Counted from the first letter of the stretch, positions 38,642 through 49,071 are shown. The stretch: 64,000 nucleotides of DNA from Aporhodopirellula rubra (GCF_014192335.1 NZ_JACHXU010000001.1:624127-688126), one strand, 5' to 3'. The notes: a model not told the origin generated them from the sequence alone. Numbers and translations: made by a program.

Positions 38642-40126
38642 ATGTTTCACGACAAAATCGGCGACCTCGGCATCACCTTTGACGACGTGCTCCTGCTTCC
38701 TGCCTACAGCGAGGTGGTGCCCAGCGAAGTCGATGTCAGCAGCCAGTTAACGCAGCGGATTCGGCTGCAAATCCCGCTGATTTCCTCGCCGATGGACACG
38801 GTCACCGAAGCCGAAATGGCGATCGCGTTGGCGAAAGAGGGAGGATTAGGCATTGTCCACAAAAACCTCTCCGTGCGGCAGCAAACCGAGGAAGTCCTCA
38901 AGGTGAAGCGGTCCGCCAACGGCATCATCGTGGACCCCGTCACGCTCTCGCCGGAAGAACAGGTCGGCAAAGCGGCGGAATTGATGGACCGGGCCAACGT
39001 CTCCGGTATCCCCATTGTGACGGCCGACCGAACCCTCGTTGGCATTCTCACGCGGCGAGATTTGCGGTTCCTCGAGGACCCGAACCTGCCCGTTTCCGAG
39101 GTCATGACTAAAAATAATTTAGTAACGGCTGTGGGGAATGTGAGTCTTGCGCAAGCTGAGAAGATTTTAACGGAAAAAAGGGTAGAGAAACTTCTCCTGA
39201 TTGACGAAGAAAGAAAACTGACGGGGTTAATCACGATTCGCGACATCGACATGATGAAGCGGTTCCCGCGGGCATGTAAAGATCCGCAGGGCCGGCTGCG
39301 TGTGGGCGCTGCGATCGGAGTCGGAGATTTCGAACGAGCTGAAAAACTGATCGCCCAAGGCGTCGACCTACTCGTGGTCGATTCCGCTCACGGGCACAGC
39401 AAGAACGTGATCGACACCGTCAAAGAAATTAAAACGAACAAAGCATGGGACATCGATGTTGTGGCGGGGAACGTCGCGACAGCTCAGGGGGCAGCGGATT
39501 TGATCGCTGCGGGAGCTGACGCGGTGAAGGTCGGCATCGGACCCGGGTCGATTTGTACGACGCGCGTGATCAGTGGCATCGGAGTGCCGCAGGTGACCGC
39601 GATTTTAAACGCCGTTCAAGTCGCTCATAAACAAAACATTCCTGTCATCGCGGACGGCGGCATTCGCTTCAGCGGTGACATCACCAAAGCACTCGCCGCC
39701 GGGGCGAACACGGTCATGATTGGCAGCCTTTTTGCCGGTCTCGCCGAAAGTCCCGGCAAAATGATTCTCTACCAAGGTCGCACATTCAAAGCGTACCGAG
39801 GAATGGGATCCATGGGCGCAATGGTGAAAGGAAGTAGTGACCGGTACCGCCAAAAAGGCACTGACGCGGGCAAACTTGTCCCCGAAGGTGTCGAAGGTCG
39901 TGTGCCGTTCAAAGGACCACTGTCGGACTACGCCTACCAACTCGTTGGCGGGCTCCGGGCCGGCATGGGTTACATCGGTACAAGGACGATCGACGAACTA
40001 CGTCGTGACGCGAAATTCCTTCGCGTTTCGGCAGCCACGGTGAGGGAGAACCACCCGCATGACATTGCGATCACCCAAGAAGCGCCCAACTACAGCCCCG
40101 ATGTCCATTCGGGCGATTCGAACTAA
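38642..40126 (+). CDS. guaB: Inosine-5'-monophosphate dehydrogenase
   Basis: Oxidises IMP to XMP, the committed step of guanine nucleotide synthesis. 494 aa. Seen: [19 protein letters not shown], a CBS-pair insert (about 95-215), VVDSAHGHS, the catalytic loop [12 protein letters not shown] with Cys305, [20 protein letters not shown], and [10 protein letters not shown]. The canonical [15 protein letters not shown] fixes the ATG at 38642 although the frame is open from 38513. The DNA of the second CBS domain (39111-39240) is notably AT-richer (I count 53 G+C of 130) than the flanks and uses codons such as TTA, AGA, AGG and GTA. The 3' end overlaps the next gene by 26 bp. Confidence 0.96.
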   Translation: MFHDKIGDLGITFDDVLLLPAYSEVVPSEVDVSSQLTQRIRLQIPLISSPMDTVTEAEMAIALAKEGGLGIVHKNLSVRQQTEEVLKVKRSANGIIVDPVTLSPEEQVGKAAELMDRANVSGIPIVTADRTLVGILTRRDLRFLEDPNLPVSEVMTKNNLVTAVGNVSLAQAEKILTEKRVEKLLLIDEERKLTGLITIRDIDMMKRFPRACKDPQGRLRVGAAIGVGDFERAEKLIAQGVDLLVVDSAHGHSKNVIDTVKEIKTNKAWDIDVVAGNVATAQGAADLIAAGADAVKVGIGPGSICTTRVISGIGVPQVTAILNAVQVAHKQNIPVIADGGIRFSGDITKALAAGANTVMIGSLFAGLAESPGKMILYQGRTFKAYRGMGSMGAMVKGSSDRYRQKGTDAGKLVPEGVEGRVPFKGPLSDYAYQLVGGLRAGMGYIGTRTIDELRRDAKFLRVSAATVRENHPHDIAITQEAPNYSPDVHSGDSN

Positions 40127-41933
40127 TTCGCACCCAACGCGGCGACGCTCCCGGGCGTCCCGTGCGGCGATCGTGATCGCCGCCTGCGGCATGTGGTTCA
40201 GTGGTACCGCATTCTCGCCCGTGTCGGCCCAATATCCGGCGTCGACACAGTCTCCCGCGGCGTCCCCACGGTCGCTCTCCACGGGGCCCCCGAATTCTTT
40301 CTACGGCCAGAATTCGCAGAGCACATCGGCCGGCTCGATGAATCAGTCCCGTTCGATGCATCAAACGGGCACGACGGGATGGAACGGGAACCCCGGTTTC
40401 CGTCCGGTCCCGAAGGTTCGCTCCTCGGCGATGTATCCGAGCACGATCAACAACGCATCGGCGGGTACCACGCCCACGCAGCGACCAGGGTGGAACCTGA
40501 AGTGGCGGACGAGCCCGCAAATCGCGGCCGAACAAGCTCGTGAAATCAGCGATGCCGCGTTCGAGCAACCTGCTCAACCCTCGCGACAGCCACAAATCGT
40601 TGCGACCGCTGCCGACAGCGCCCGCGTCGATTCTCGCACAGCATCGCTCGCGATTCAGCCTAACCGGTTGCGTCAGGAGACGCCTGCCGACGTCGAACAG
40701 GTTGCTTGGTTGGCACAGCAGACCGAGTCCAGCGGCGGTGGGTTCTCGCTGCCCGGCAACGCGTTTCGCGACGGCACCGTCACACCACCGGCGGATGCTG
40801 AAATCGTTCAACCCGGTCCGTCGTTCCGTGTTCCCGATCCAAGCGGTGTGCAGGAACTCCCGGCACCGTCGGATTCAGTGGTGCCACCGAGTGCACCGGA
40901 GTCAAACTTCGGTGCACCGTCGAATGATCTCGAGCGTTTGTTCGAAGGCGACCCCATGCCCTCGTCGCCTCCAACACAACCTTCCGATTCGGGTTCATCG
41001 ATTCGGGATATGTTGCAAGACGAACCGGAACCCGTTCCCGCACCTGCACCGATTCAGCCGACGGAACCGGCACCCATGTCGGACGAGTTTGAAGAATCGC
41101 CTTCGGATCGAGACACATTCGCACCGAATCCGTTCGGCCGCAGTACCGAAGAACGAGAGGACAGCCTTCGCGAATTCGAACCACGCAATGACCGTGCTCC
41201 GGCACCGTCTTTGTTTGGCGCAGGCGACGAAGGGCCGACCAACAGTGGTACCGGATTGTCATGTGACGACTTCCGCGATCGCATCCGATCGGCGACCATC
41301 GATCAAGTTTCACTCGACCCGAGCCCACCGTTTCGTCCCGACGTGATCGACAACGACGAGTTCGCCAAACTGAAGGGCAAGTTCAGCACAAAGCAAAAGG
41401 CCCGGACATGGCGGAGCATCGAAGGGCGTTCGCTCGGGACCGGTCGATTGGACGATCTCGCTTACGAGAAAGCCATCATTGTCACCGACTTCGGAACGCG
41501 TGAGGAAATCCCGCTGAACCGTTTGAGCGAACCCGACCTCGCGTACATCTCGCAGAACTGGGGATTGCCCACCGAGTGCCTGATCGAACAAGTGGCCTAC
41601 ACGCCTCGATCGTGGACACCGACGACGATGACTTACATGGCTTCGAACCTTTGCCACAAACCGTTGTATTTCGAAGAAGTCAACCTGGAACGATACGGGC
41701 ACACCGCCGGTCCTTTGGCTCAGCCGATCATTTCATCGGCTCACTTCTTCCTGAACATCGCTGTGTTGCCTTACAAGATGGGCGTTCATTCGCCGCACGA
41801 ATGTCAGTATGCGTTGGGTTATTACCGACCCGGCAACTGTGCACCGTGGATCATCCCGCCGGTACCTTTGAGCGTGAAGGGGGCGTGGTACCAAGCCGCC
41901 GCCGTCACCGGCACCGCGTTGTTGGTTCCCTGA
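40101..41933 (+). CDS. Exported protein with Pro-rich middle and conserved-looking C-terminus
   Basis: 610 aa from the ATG at 40101; the frame is open to 40059. Basic n-region (RRRSRASR) and hydrophobic [23 protein letters not shown] (about 22-44) form a signal peptide. Residues ~45-380 are low-complexity Pro/Ser/Gln/Glu-rich. The last ~200 are compact ([37 protein letters not shown], [58 protein letters not shown]), with several Cys, suggesting a disulfide-stabilised envelope protein. No named family. Overlap with guaB implies cotranscription. Ends at a strong bidirectional terminator. Confidence 0.82.
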   Translation: MSIRAIRTNSHPTRRRSRASRAAIVIAACGMWFSGTAFSPVSAQYPASTQSPAASPRSLSTGPPNSFYGQNSQSTSAGSMNQSRSMHQTGTTGWNGNPGFRPVPKVRSSAMYPSTINNASAGTTPTQRPGWNLKWRTSPQIAAEQAREISDAAFEQPAQPSRQPQIVATAADSARVDSRTASLAIQPNRLRQETPADVEQVAWLAQQTESSGGGFSLPGNAFRDGTVTPPADAEIVQPGPSFRVPDPSGVQELPAPSDSVVPPSAPESNFGAPSNDLERLFEGDPMPSSPPTQPSDSGSSIRDMLQDEPEPVPAPAPIQPTEPAPMSDEFEESPSDRDTFAPNPFGRSTEEREDSLREFEPRNDRAPAPSLFGAGDEGPTNSGTGLSCDDFRDRIRSATIDQVSLDPSPPFRPDVIDNDEFAKLKGKFSTKQKARTWRSIEGRSLGTGRLDDLAYEKAIIVTDFGTREEIPLNRLSEPDLAYISQNWGLPTECLIEQVAYTPRSWTPTTMTYMASNLCHKPLYFEEVNLERYGHTAGPLAQPIISSAHFFLNIAVLPYKMGVHSPHECQYALGYYRPGNCAPWIIPPVPLSVKGAWYQAAAVTGTALLVP

Positions 41934-42028
41934 GCGGGAACGTTAAGACGTGAACGTTAACGTTCGCCGGCGATTTGTGTGAGAACGACTCGTCAATCCA
42001 ACGCGTTGCAAAACGCCACGCAAAAATA

Positions 42029-42064
42029 AAACCCCGGTTCTGAGCATAGAACCGGGGTTTTTTT
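42029..42064. terminator. Strong bidirectional terminator
   Basis: Perfect 13-bp arms (42029-42041, 42048-42060) with a 6-nt loop. T-run on the plus side, A-rich run before it, so it works in both directions between the convergent genes ending at 41933 and 42136. Confidence 0.93.
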
Positions 42065-42135
42065 ATTGAGAGTTCAGCAGGGGCAATTCCACCGGGGCAT
42101 GTGGATGGGGCAATGCCAAACCCTCTGTTTCGAAC

Positions 42136-42669
42136 TTAGTTGGCCGTCACGGTACCGGTAACCGTCGTGGCGTAGTCGCCCGATGGAAAACTGCCGTACG
42201 TGTCGGTGATGAAGCTGACCGCGAGAGCGAACGTGGCACTCGATGTGCCGTTACTCGTTGCTGTGACCGTCGCGGTGTTGTCACTGTTGTCGTAATCGGT
42301 CACGTCGGTGGCTTGGCTGACCGTCCACGTTCCCGGCCCGCTGCTCGTTGTGACGGCGAGGCCCAATTGAGCGTCACGTTTGTAGGACGGGTCCGAGGTG
42401 TGAACGAACGGAGATGCGGTGGCGAACGAGACCGTCACGCCGGAAAGGCTATTGCCAACGACCGTCCACGCTTGGCTCGGGAATGCTTGGTTGGAATTGG
42501 ATTGGTCGTGAGTCAATGCTGCATCAACGGGCGCGGTGATCGACAGGTTCGATGGAACGGTAACGGTAAACGTTTGGCTGTCGCTGACTTGAGCGGACGC
42601 GTCCGTAGCGACGGTGAGAGCGGCGATGACGGTCAGGGCAACAACGATTGAATGGATTTGCAATTTCAT
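42136..42669 (-). CDS. Small exported beta-rich protein, unknown
   Basis: 177 aa from the ATG at 42669. Signal peptide MKLQIHSIVVALTVIAALTVATDASAQ (cleavage likely after ASA). The mature part is Thr/Ser/Val-rich with alternating polar/hydrophobic residues, no Cys, and looks all-beta (TFTVTVPSNLSITAPVDAAL, ATFALAVSFITDTYG, YATTVTGTVTAN). The layout resembles DUF4402/WxL- or spore-coat-U-like surface proteins in size and texture, but no signature was identified. The frame extends upstream to 42831 without a signal peptide, so that start is rejected. Confidence 0.8.
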   Translation of the reverse strand: MKLQIHSIVVALTVIAALTVATDASAQVSDSQTFTVTVPSNLSITAPVDAALTHDQSNSNQAFPSQAWTVVGNSLSGVTVSFATASPFVHTSDPSYKRDAQLGLAVTTSSGPGTWTVSQATDVTDYDNSDNTATVTATSNGTSSATFALAVSFITDTYGSFPSGDYATTVTGTVTAN

Positions 42670-43158
42670 GATGATAGGCTCTTGGTGTTGGTGAGACACA
42701 CGACCACATTTTGGATGGAGGCGTCGTCTCGAAAAGGGGACATGCATAGTGGGTGCGCCTCGAGAGAACCTTTCTGTTCGATCGTCATCGATGGCGACAC
42801 CGAAGCTTAGGTTCATGTCGAATGCGGGCAAACGGAATGCTTGGGAAGTCCTACTAAGCCTGACGAGAATGTTCAGATTGCGTTTTCGAAATGAGCGGAA
42901 ATCTGATGTCTGCGCACACCGGGCGAGCAGCGATGCTCAAACGACAGGTGTTTTGGGTAAGGGGGGCTCGCTCGCGTGCTCAGTCTGCTCCGTTCAGTCC
43001 GAGCGGTGTGGGGCGTGTCCTGTCGGGGGAACTTGCGTTCGCATCTTTTTGACTCTGGATTTTGCGAAGTCTGCCTATCTCGACGAGCCGGAATCGCCGG
43101 GATGACCGCCGTTTTTCGAAGTTGCCCATTTCCCGCCGGGTCGGGTATCCTGATCGAC
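42670..43158. other. Divergent intergenic region
   Basis: 489 bp between the divergent exported-protein gene and pcrA. Short frames occur but none is convincing. No clear promoter, riboswitch or repeat was seen. Confidence 0.5.
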
Positions 43159-45591
43159 ATGGATGCAATCACCAAAAACCTGACCCCGGCCCAGGCCGAT
43201 GCGGTTACTCATGTCGATGGACCGTTATTGATCATCGCTGGCCCGGGCAGCGGTAAAACCCGCGTGGTCACTCATCGCATCGCCTATATGCTCAACCAGG
43301 GCGTTCGTCCCTGGCAAATCGCTGCGCTGACTTTCACGAATAAAGCCGCTGATGAGATGCGGATGCGAGTGAATTTGCTGGCCCCGGATCAGCCTGTGTG
43401 GATGGGAACGTTCCACCGATTCTGCGCCCAGCAACTGCGTCGTTACGCGTCTTTTGTCGGATTGTCGGAAAACTATTCGATTTACGACATGGCGGATTCG
43501 CGGTCGGCAATGAAACGGGCGATCCAGGCCGCCGGTGTCTCGACGAGCCACGCGACGCCCGAGCAGATCTCGTCGGCGATATCGAAGGCAAAAAACCGTC
43601 TGATCACGCCCGAAAGCATGCAGCAGCAGTCCGGACGGGCCAGCGATACGGTCGCCGCACGTGTTTATCCGGTCTACCAGGAGCAGCTGCTACTCGCCAA
43701 TGCGGTCGATTTTGACGATCTGCTGTATCACTTTGCACGTTTGCTGCGAGAAAACCCTGAGGTCCGCGGTGAACTCGACGCGAAGCTCAAATACATCATG
43801 GTCGATGAGTATCAAGACACGAACCTCGCTCAATATGCGATCGTTCGTGCGATGTCGGTCGATCACCCTAACCTCGCCGTCACGGGCGACCCGGATCAGT
43901 CGATCTACGGTTGGCGGGGGGCCGACCTAAACAATATTCTCGATTTCGAAAAGGACTATCCCAACGTCAAAACGGTCCGTTTGGAGCAAAATTATCGCAG
44001 CACGCCGAACATTCTCGCGGTCGCCGATCAATTGATCCGGCACAATCGACGCCGGAAATCGAAGGAGCTCTTCACCGATAATCCTGACGGCGACAACGTC
44101 ATCCTGCGGCAATACCAGGATGGATATGAGGAAGCCGATGCGATCGCGGACGAAATCGCAGCCCAAATGATTGCGGGCAATGCCGAGCCACGCGACTTCG
44201 CGATTTTCTGCCGAATGAATGCGTTGACCCGGTCGCTCGAGCACGCACTGCGTAACCGTGGATTGCCGTACCAGATCGTCAACGGCGTCGAGTTCTATCA
44301 ACGTAAAGAAGTGAAAGACCTCCTGGCATATTTGCACCTGATTAATAACCCATCCCACGACGTCGCACTGCAGCGAGTGATCAACACTCCCACGCGGAGT
44401 ATTGGCGCGACGACGGTCGGCCGACTGCAGAAGTTTGCCGACGACCAACGGATTCCAATGCTCGAGGCGGCTCGCCGCGCCGACGAAATCGACACGCTCT
44501 CCAAACGTTCGAAGACGATGGTGCGCAGTTTCGTGTCGTTGTATGAACGCCTGCGAAAGAAAGCCACCGAATCGCTGGAGGATCTCGTTCGGTACCTGGT
44601 CGAGGAAACAAAGTACATTGCATTCCTCGAACGTACTTCCGTTGAGAAAGAGGATTCCAATCCGATCGAAAACGTCGACGAGTTCCTGTCTGCTGCCGTC
44701 GAGTTCGATCGCATGCACCCCGAAGACGGTTCCCTCGAAGCGTTCTTGGAACAGGTTGCGTTGGTGTCCGATACTGACAAATTCGAAGATTCGAACAACC
44801 GTGTGACGTTGATGACGTTGCACGCGGCCAAAGGACTTGAGTTCCCACGTGTCTTCGTGATCGCGGTCGAAGATGACCTGCTGCCGCACTACCGTAGCAA
44901 GCAGGACGATCAACAACTCGAAGAAGAACGTCGGTTGCTGTTCGTGGGAATCACTCGTGCCAAGCAGTGGTTGCAACTCAGTTACGCGAAACGCCGTAGC
45001 ATGCGGGGCGATATCCGCGTCGCAATCCCGAGTATGTTCCTGAGCGAACTACCACGGGCGGATATGAATGTGATCGAGTCGTTCGCGGATCGAGATTTCT
45101 TTGACGATTCGGGCGATGATTCGTATCCCGATTCGTGGGATCTGGTCCAGGAACCGGCACCCGAAGAAGAGGGGGAAATGGAATACAAGGCCGATGCCGC
45201 GGCGGAACCCGAGGAATCGGCCAAGCAACCGAAACCTTCGCCGTCGGCCGTCGATCGTTTACCCAGTACGGTGTCGGATTCCGTGTCGGTGATCCCCGAC
45301 GTTTACATGGATCCGCCGACCAGCAAATCAAAACCCAAACAACGCGTCGTTCCGATCGCGGCGGCTCTCACCACGGCGAGTGAGATGATGTCGTCGGATC
45401 GCGTGCCGTTGGGTGCCTATCGCGAAGGATGCACGGTCCGGCATCCCGAGTATGGCGAGGGAACGATCACCGAACTGACCGGAAGAGGCCCGAAGCGAAC
45501 AGCCAAAATCCGTTTCTCCGATGGCGAGCCCGAACAGACATTTCGGCTCGCGTTCGCGAAACTCGAATTGGTTGACGCATCCGGCGCGTAG
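43159..45591 (+). CDS. pcrA: UvrD/PcrA/Rep-family DNA helicase
   Basis: 810 aa. SF1A 3'-5' helicase acting in repair and replication restart. Motifs: Q-motif LTPAQADAVTHVDG, Walker A GPGSGKT (28-34), ALTFTNKAADEMRMR (Ia), MVDEYQDTNLAQYAIV (II), VTGDPDQSIYGWRGAD (III), LEQNYRST (IV), VTLMTLHAAKGLEFPRVFV (V) and EERRLLFVGITRAK (VI). After an acidic linker, the C-terminus VRHPEYGEGTITELTGRG...TAKIRFSDG is the tudor-like domain of PcrA/UvrD that contacts RNA polymerase. Start set at MDAITKNLTPAQ. PcrA versus UvrD naming is arbitrary here. Confidence 0.94.
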   Translation: MDAITKNLTPAQADAVTHVDGPLLIIAGPGSGKTRVVTHRIAYMLNQGVRPWQIAALTFTNKAADEMRMRVNLLAPDQPVWMGTFHRFCAQQLRRYASFVGLSENYSIYDMADSRSAMKRAIQAAGVSTSHATPEQISSAISKAKNRLITPESMQQQSGRASDTVAARVYPVYQEQLLLANAVDFDDLLYHFARLLRENPEVRGELDAKLKYIMVDEYQDTNLAQYAIVRAMSVDHPNLAVTGDPDQSIYGWRGADLNNILDFEKDYPNVKTVRLEQNYRSTPNILAVADQLIRHNRRRKSKELFTDNPDGDNVILRQYQDGYEEADAIADEIAAQMIAGNAEPRDFAIFCRMNALTRSLEHALRNRGLPYQIVNGVEFYQRKEVKDLLAYLHLINNPSHDVALQRVINTPTRSIGATTVGRLQKFADDQRIPMLEAARRADEIDTLSKRSKTMVRSFVSLYERLRKKATESLEDLVRYLVEETKYIAFLERTSVEKEDSNPIENVDEFLSAAVEFDRMHPEDGSLEAFLEQVALVSDTDKFEDSNNRVTLMTLHAAKGLEFPRVFVIAVEDDLLPHYRSKQDDQQLEEERRLLFVGITRAKQWLQLSYAKRRSMRGDIRVAIPSMFLSELPRADMNVIESFADRDFFDDSGDDSYPDSWDLVQEPAPEEEGEMEYKADAAAEPEESAKQPKPSPSAVDRLPSTVSDSVSVIPDVYMDPPTSKSKPKQRVVPIAAALTTASEMMSSDRVPLGAYREGCTVRHPEYGEGTITELTGRGPKRTAKIRFSDGEPEQTFRLAFAKLELVDASGA

Positions 45592-45642
45592 GCTTTCGTC
45601 GCGCCGGATGCCTTACATCGAAAACGTTAGTTGTTGCGGTAG

Positions 45643-45662
45643 CCACCGTTGCCAGACGGTGG
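45643..45662. repeat. Dispersed intergenic hairpin, copy 2
   Basis: CCACCGT-TGCCAG-ACGGTGG (7-bp arms). It shares the core CCGTxGCCAGACGG with the hairpin at 8816-8831. The outer pair changes from G-C to A-T while complementarity is kept. Confidence 0.7.
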
Positions 45663-45730
45663 ACCACGTTCTGGCGAATATCGGTGCTTTTGAAAAACGT
45701 TGCTTTCTCTTAGAAAGACACTCGTCTTCG

Positions 45731-46174
45731 TCAGAATGTCAGTTCGATCGTCTCGTGCTGCGTTAGCAGACGAAATAACGTTTCTCTGATTTGATGAACG
45801 TCAGGTTCTTGATCGACTTGAGAGTCCGACGCAACGGCTTTCTCGATGGCAATCGGCCCAATGGCGAACCGATTGGTATTGCTCGCGACGAATTGGTAGG
45901 TTCCGGTAACCAGCCGTTGCACTGATCCTCGGTTGCCAGAGACGTCGCCATCGTAGTCGAGGTAAGTCACGCGATGGTCGAATAGTTGAGTCGTCGCGAT
46001 CACCGGTGATTCAAAGTCTTCGATCGGCGAAGCGAATGTCTTCAAACTGTTCGCTTGATCGGGAGTCGTTTCGAAGAACCAATCGAGATGATCCGTGATG
46101 GGCACTCCGGCAGCGGTGTGCCGATTCAATCCGGGGCCAATCCGGTGCAGTGAAATGGTGAACCGGAGGATCAC
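45731..46174 (-). CDS. Small protein coupled to ribBA, possibly LigD-phosphoesterase-like
   Basis: 147 aa. GTG start overlapping the ribBA stop as GTGA, so translational coupling is likely. The sequence contains HLDWFFETTP (about 29-38), DHRVTYLDYDGDVSGNRGSVQRL (about 66-88) and a C-terminal helix. The last pattern resembles a conserved stretch I associate with planctomycete proteins of the DNA-ligase-D 3'-phosphoesterase type (HWDLxxE then DYEGPVSGxRGxV), but the match is from memory and partial. No signal peptide or membrane span. The other option is a planctomycete-specific unknown. Confidence 0.65.
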   Translation of the reverse strand: MILRFTISLHRIGPGLNRHTAAGVPITDHLDWFFETTPDQANSLKTFASPIEDFESPVIATTQLFDHRVTYLDYDGDVSGNRGSVQRLVTGTYQFVASNTNRFAIGPIAIEKAVASDSQVDQEPDVHQIRETLFRLLTQHETIELTF

Positions 46175-47391
46175 GACATCGGCGGCAATTGATGACCCAT
46201 CTTTTCGCGTTTGGTTTCGAGGTAACGCTGGTTGTGCTTGTTCACCGTCGAAACGATCGGAACTTGATCGACAACCTTTAAGTCGAATCCACGCAAGTTG
46301 AACGCTTTCGTCTTCTTCGGGTTGTTCGTGAGCAATCGGACTTCGGACAAACCCAGGTCTTTGAGGATCTGCAGTCCGATGCCGTAGTCACGCATGTCGG
46401 CTTTAAATCCGAGTGCGTGGTTGGCTTCGACCGTGTCGAGTCCGTTGTCCTGAAGTGCGTAGGCACGGATCTTTTGGGCCAGCCCGATGCCGCGTCCTTC
46501 TTGAGGCAAGTAAACCAGTACGCCCCGTCCCTCGTGGCTGATCATTTCGAGTGCCATGTGCAATTGATCGCCACAGTCGCAACGCAGCGATGAGACCAGA
46601 TCGCCGGTGAAGCAACTGCTGTGCATTCTCACCAATGGTGCGGGGCCCGGGGCGGTCATGTCACCGAACACCAACGCGATCGGTTCCTGTGCTTCGTATT
46701 CGACTTTGTAGACGATGATGTGAAAGTCGCCGTAATGGGTCGGCAGCGTCGATGTGGCCGATCGGCTGATCAGTTTTTCGCTGACGCGGCGGTGGGCGAT
46801 CAGATGTTCGATGCTGATGATCTTCAGGTTGCGTTCGCGGGCGAGTTTCGCCAAGTCGTCGCGAGAGGCACGGTCACCGGACTCGTTCAGGATTTCACAC
46901 AGAACGCCGACCGGTTGCAGGCCTGCCATTCTCGCCAAATCGACGGCCGCTTCGGTGTGACCGGCTCGCCGAAGCACACCGCCCTCTTTTGCGAGCAACG
47001 GGTAAACGTGGCCCGGGCGGACAAAGTCGTCGACGGACACGTCGTTGTCGGCGAGACGTCTGATCGTTTCACTGCGTTCGGCAGCCGTGATTCCCGTTCG
47101 CGCGGTCGCGATGTCGATCGGAGTCAGGAACGCGGTTTGCAACGGTGCGTTGTTTTGGGCGACGACCGGGGTGAGCTCGAGTTTCTTGCACAGATCCGGC
47201 AGCAACGGGGCACATAATTGGCCGCGGCCGCCGAGGATGAAGTTGATCGTTTCGACGCTCGCCTTTTCTGCGGCGCAGATGAAATCGCCTTCATTTTCAC
47301 GATCCTCCGCGTCAATCACGATGATAACCTCACCACGAGCGATGGCCTCAACGGCTTCGGGAATGGTGTTCAACTCGATGGGCGACGACAT
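46171..47391 (-). CDS. ribBA: Bifunctional riboflavin synthesis protein RibBA
   Basis: 406 aa. N-terminal 3,4-dihydroxy-2-butanone-4-phosphate synthase (about 1-205): GEVIIVIDAEDRENEGDF, TAFLTPIDIATARTGITAAER, RPGHVYPLLAKEGGVLRRAGHTEAAVDL. C-terminal GTP cyclohydrolase II (about 210-400): zinc-site HSSCFTGDLVSSLRCDCGDQL, LVYLPQEGRGIGL, GFKADMRDYGIGLQILKDLG, LLTNNPKKTKAF. Together they feed both branches of riboflavin synthesis from ribulose-5-phosphate and GTP. No FMN riboswitch is visible upstream. The stop overlaps the next gene (GTGA). Confidence 0.96.
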   Translation of the reverse strand: MSSPIELNTIPEAVEAIARGEVIIVIDAEDRENEGDFICAAEKASVETINFILGGRGQLCAPLLPDLCKKLELTPVVAQNNAPLQTAFLTPIDIATARTGITAAERSETIRRLADNDVSVDDFVRPGHVYPLLAKEGGVLRRAGHTEAAVDLARMAGLQPVGVLCEILNESGDRASRDDLAKLARERNLKIISIEHLIAHRRVSEKLISRSATSTLPTHYGDFHIIVYKVEYEAQEPIALVFGDMTAPGPAPLVRMHSSCFTGDLVSSLRCDCGDQLHMALEMISHEGRGVLVYLPQEGRGIGLAQKIRAYALQDNGLDTVEANHALGFKADMRDYGIGLQILKDLGLSEVRLLTNNPKKTKAFNLRGFDLKVVDQVPIVSTVNKHNQRYLETKREKMGHQLPPMS

Positions 47392-47553
47392 GGCGGAATT
47401 AAAGAGGTGGCGTGGGGGATTGGCGGCGTGGGGAATCGGCGACGCATATGATCGGGTGCAATTGGTAATTCGCGGACGTTGAGATCACTGTCGCTGTTTC
47501 GTCGGAGACGAGCGATCCCAGCGAGGAAACAGCCCGTCGCCGTCGATGCCGCC

Positions 47554-47814
47554 CTATGATGGACTGCGACCGTCGAGATGAGAAGTCCAGGCGTCCGCTT
47601 TCACCATAGTATCCTGGGCACCCGGCTCGTCACATTCAGGCCGTGGCGGTTCTTCCGGTAAGCGTGGCGGGAATGCTGATGCCCCGTTGTTCGACTCGCG
47701 TCGTTTTGCTCGCGTGGACGGCTGCGACATTATGTCGAGGGTTCGGCGAATCAAACGAGGCGTTCCGTCATCTGACAGCTTCGTGACGGACCGGATTGAT
47801 GAGGCGGCCGACAC
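47554..47814 (-). CDS. Doubtful small Pro-rich open frame after gspJ
   Basis: 86 codons from a GTG one base after the gspJ stop, which would fit a tail gene of the pseudopilin operon. The product (MSAASSIRSVTKLSDDGTPRL, then Pro/Glu-rich) resembles nothing I know, has no membrane span or pilin signature, and no ribosome-binding site independent of gspJ. It may be plain intergenic sequence. The remaining ~160 bp to ribBA holds nothing recognisable. Confidence 0.25.
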   Translation of the reverse strand: MSAASSIRSVTKLSDDGTPRLIRRTLDIMSQPSTRAKRRESNNGASAFPPRLPEEPPRPECDEPGAQDTMVKADAWTSHLDGRSPS

Positions 47815-47815
47815 G

Positions 47816-48844
47816 TTAGAGAGTGGAATCCGATGCGAATTCGTCTTCTTCGGACTCGGCGTCTTCGGGGTGGCTCATCGGGAGATAGATCACGTGGGTG
47901 AAAGTCCTTGACGTCTCAATCTCGGTTTCGTCATCGGCCGCATCGCCGTCGATTTGCAGCGTCACACGCACCGCCGGAGGGAGGTATCCCATCTCATCGC
48001 TGCTGTAGTAGGTCAACCAATTGACGCCGTCGAAGTATTCGAATTCGATCGCGGTGACTTCCGGAGCGATCAGCTCGCCCACGGATCCGAGTCGTGAGAG
48101 ACCGCCCGTGGTGGACGCGTAGGTGTTGATCGTGCGGTCGAGTTCTCGGCGGACGAGTCCGCCACCGTTGGTCCCCACGCTGGGGAGCCCGTTGGCGATC
48201 GCCAATTCTTCGACCGCATCGAGGGTCGTTCCAGAGCCTTCGGCTTGAACGAAATAACTGATCGTTTTGATGTCGCTGGGGCGGTCGAGTAGTTTTCCGC
48301 CCGTCACCGCGAGCGACGGGTCAATCACCGATTGCTCGAGTCGTGGCAAGCGGCTGACGTCGACCTGTAGCTGCAGCGAGTTTCCGATCAGGCCCGGTGA
48401 TTGCAAGACCGTTCCGCCGAGGCTGGAGTCGAGCAACTCAGCGTCGGCGGTTTCATCCATGAGCGGATCGCTCGACAAATCGGTGCCGGCCGATTCAGGA
48501 TCTTCCGGCAATGCTTCGTCGCCAAACCCGCCCGAGTCTTCTCCACCGGTGATTCCGAGTGCGGAGAGCGGCGCCGAAGCGGAGGCGAGCACGTCGGATA
48601 ATGGGGAGGTGTCGACCGGACGCGTCGTCAATGTCATCCGCAGGTCGTCCTCGATCATCTGCAAAACGGCCGAGGCAACTTGGGATTGCCGGTACATCGT
48701 TTCGGCGCTCGCCATTTCACGAACGTAGAACGTCATCGCGCTGCTGACCAAGGTCATCAACACCACGCAGAGAGCGAGCGTGAGCAGCATCTCGAGAAGG
48801 GTGAAGCCGGATGTCGATCGCGGGCGTGATGAATGAATGGGCAT
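47816..48844 (-). CDS. gspJ: Type II secretion minor pseudopilin, GspJ-like
   Basis: 342 aa from the ATG at 48844. Prepilin-peptidase site SG-FTLLEMLL after a short basic leader (MPIHSSRPRSTSG), then the hydrophobic helix FTLLEMLLTLALCVVLMTLVSSAM. GspJ pseudopilins sit near the tip of the T2SS pseudopilus. The body is acidic and longer than the usual ~200 aa, with a low-complexity Ser/Asp/Glu insert (about 90-150). The frame continues upstream to 49006 through a repetitive stretch (NPAPPTNPAP) that would give an atypically long leader, so the later ATG is preferred. Fourth gene of the G-H-I-J cluster. Confidence 0.8.
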   Translation of the reverse strand: MPIHSSRPRSTSGFTLLEMLLTLALCVVLMTLVSSAMTFYVREMASAETMYRQSQVASAVLQMIEDDLRMTLTTRPVDTSPLSDVLASASAPLSALGITGGEDSGGFGDEALPEDPESAGTDLSSDPLMDETADAELLDSSLGGTVLQSPGLIGNSLQLQVDVSRLPRLEQSVIDPSLAVTGGKLLDRPSDIKTISYFVQAEGSGTTLDAVEELAIANGLPSVGTNGGGLVRRELDRTINTYASTTGGLSRLGSVGELIAPEVTAIEFEYFDGVNWLTYYSSDEMGYLPPAVRVTLQIDGDAADDETEIETSRTFTHVIYLPMSHPEDAESEEDEFASDSTL

Positions 48845-49071
48845 GTTGCTGGGGGGGCCGGCGTTGTTGATTGATGGCGCAGGGTTGGTCGGTGGCGCAG
48901 GGTTGGTTGATGACGCTGGGTTCGAAAGGTCGCTACGTTCGCCAGAACGTGGTCCGTCGTTTGGCGACGGTCGCGGCCAAAAACGGATAAACGTTCTTGG
49001 TGACATCGTTTCTGAGTTCGTCTTGCCTAAAGCCGCTATTTCGTCCGAGGCGTGGTGTGAGGGTCAGCCCA

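Noticed and set aside
43927..44976. 349-codon minus-strand frame within pcrA
   Set aside because: Overlaps helicase motifs on the sense strand; no motif of its own.
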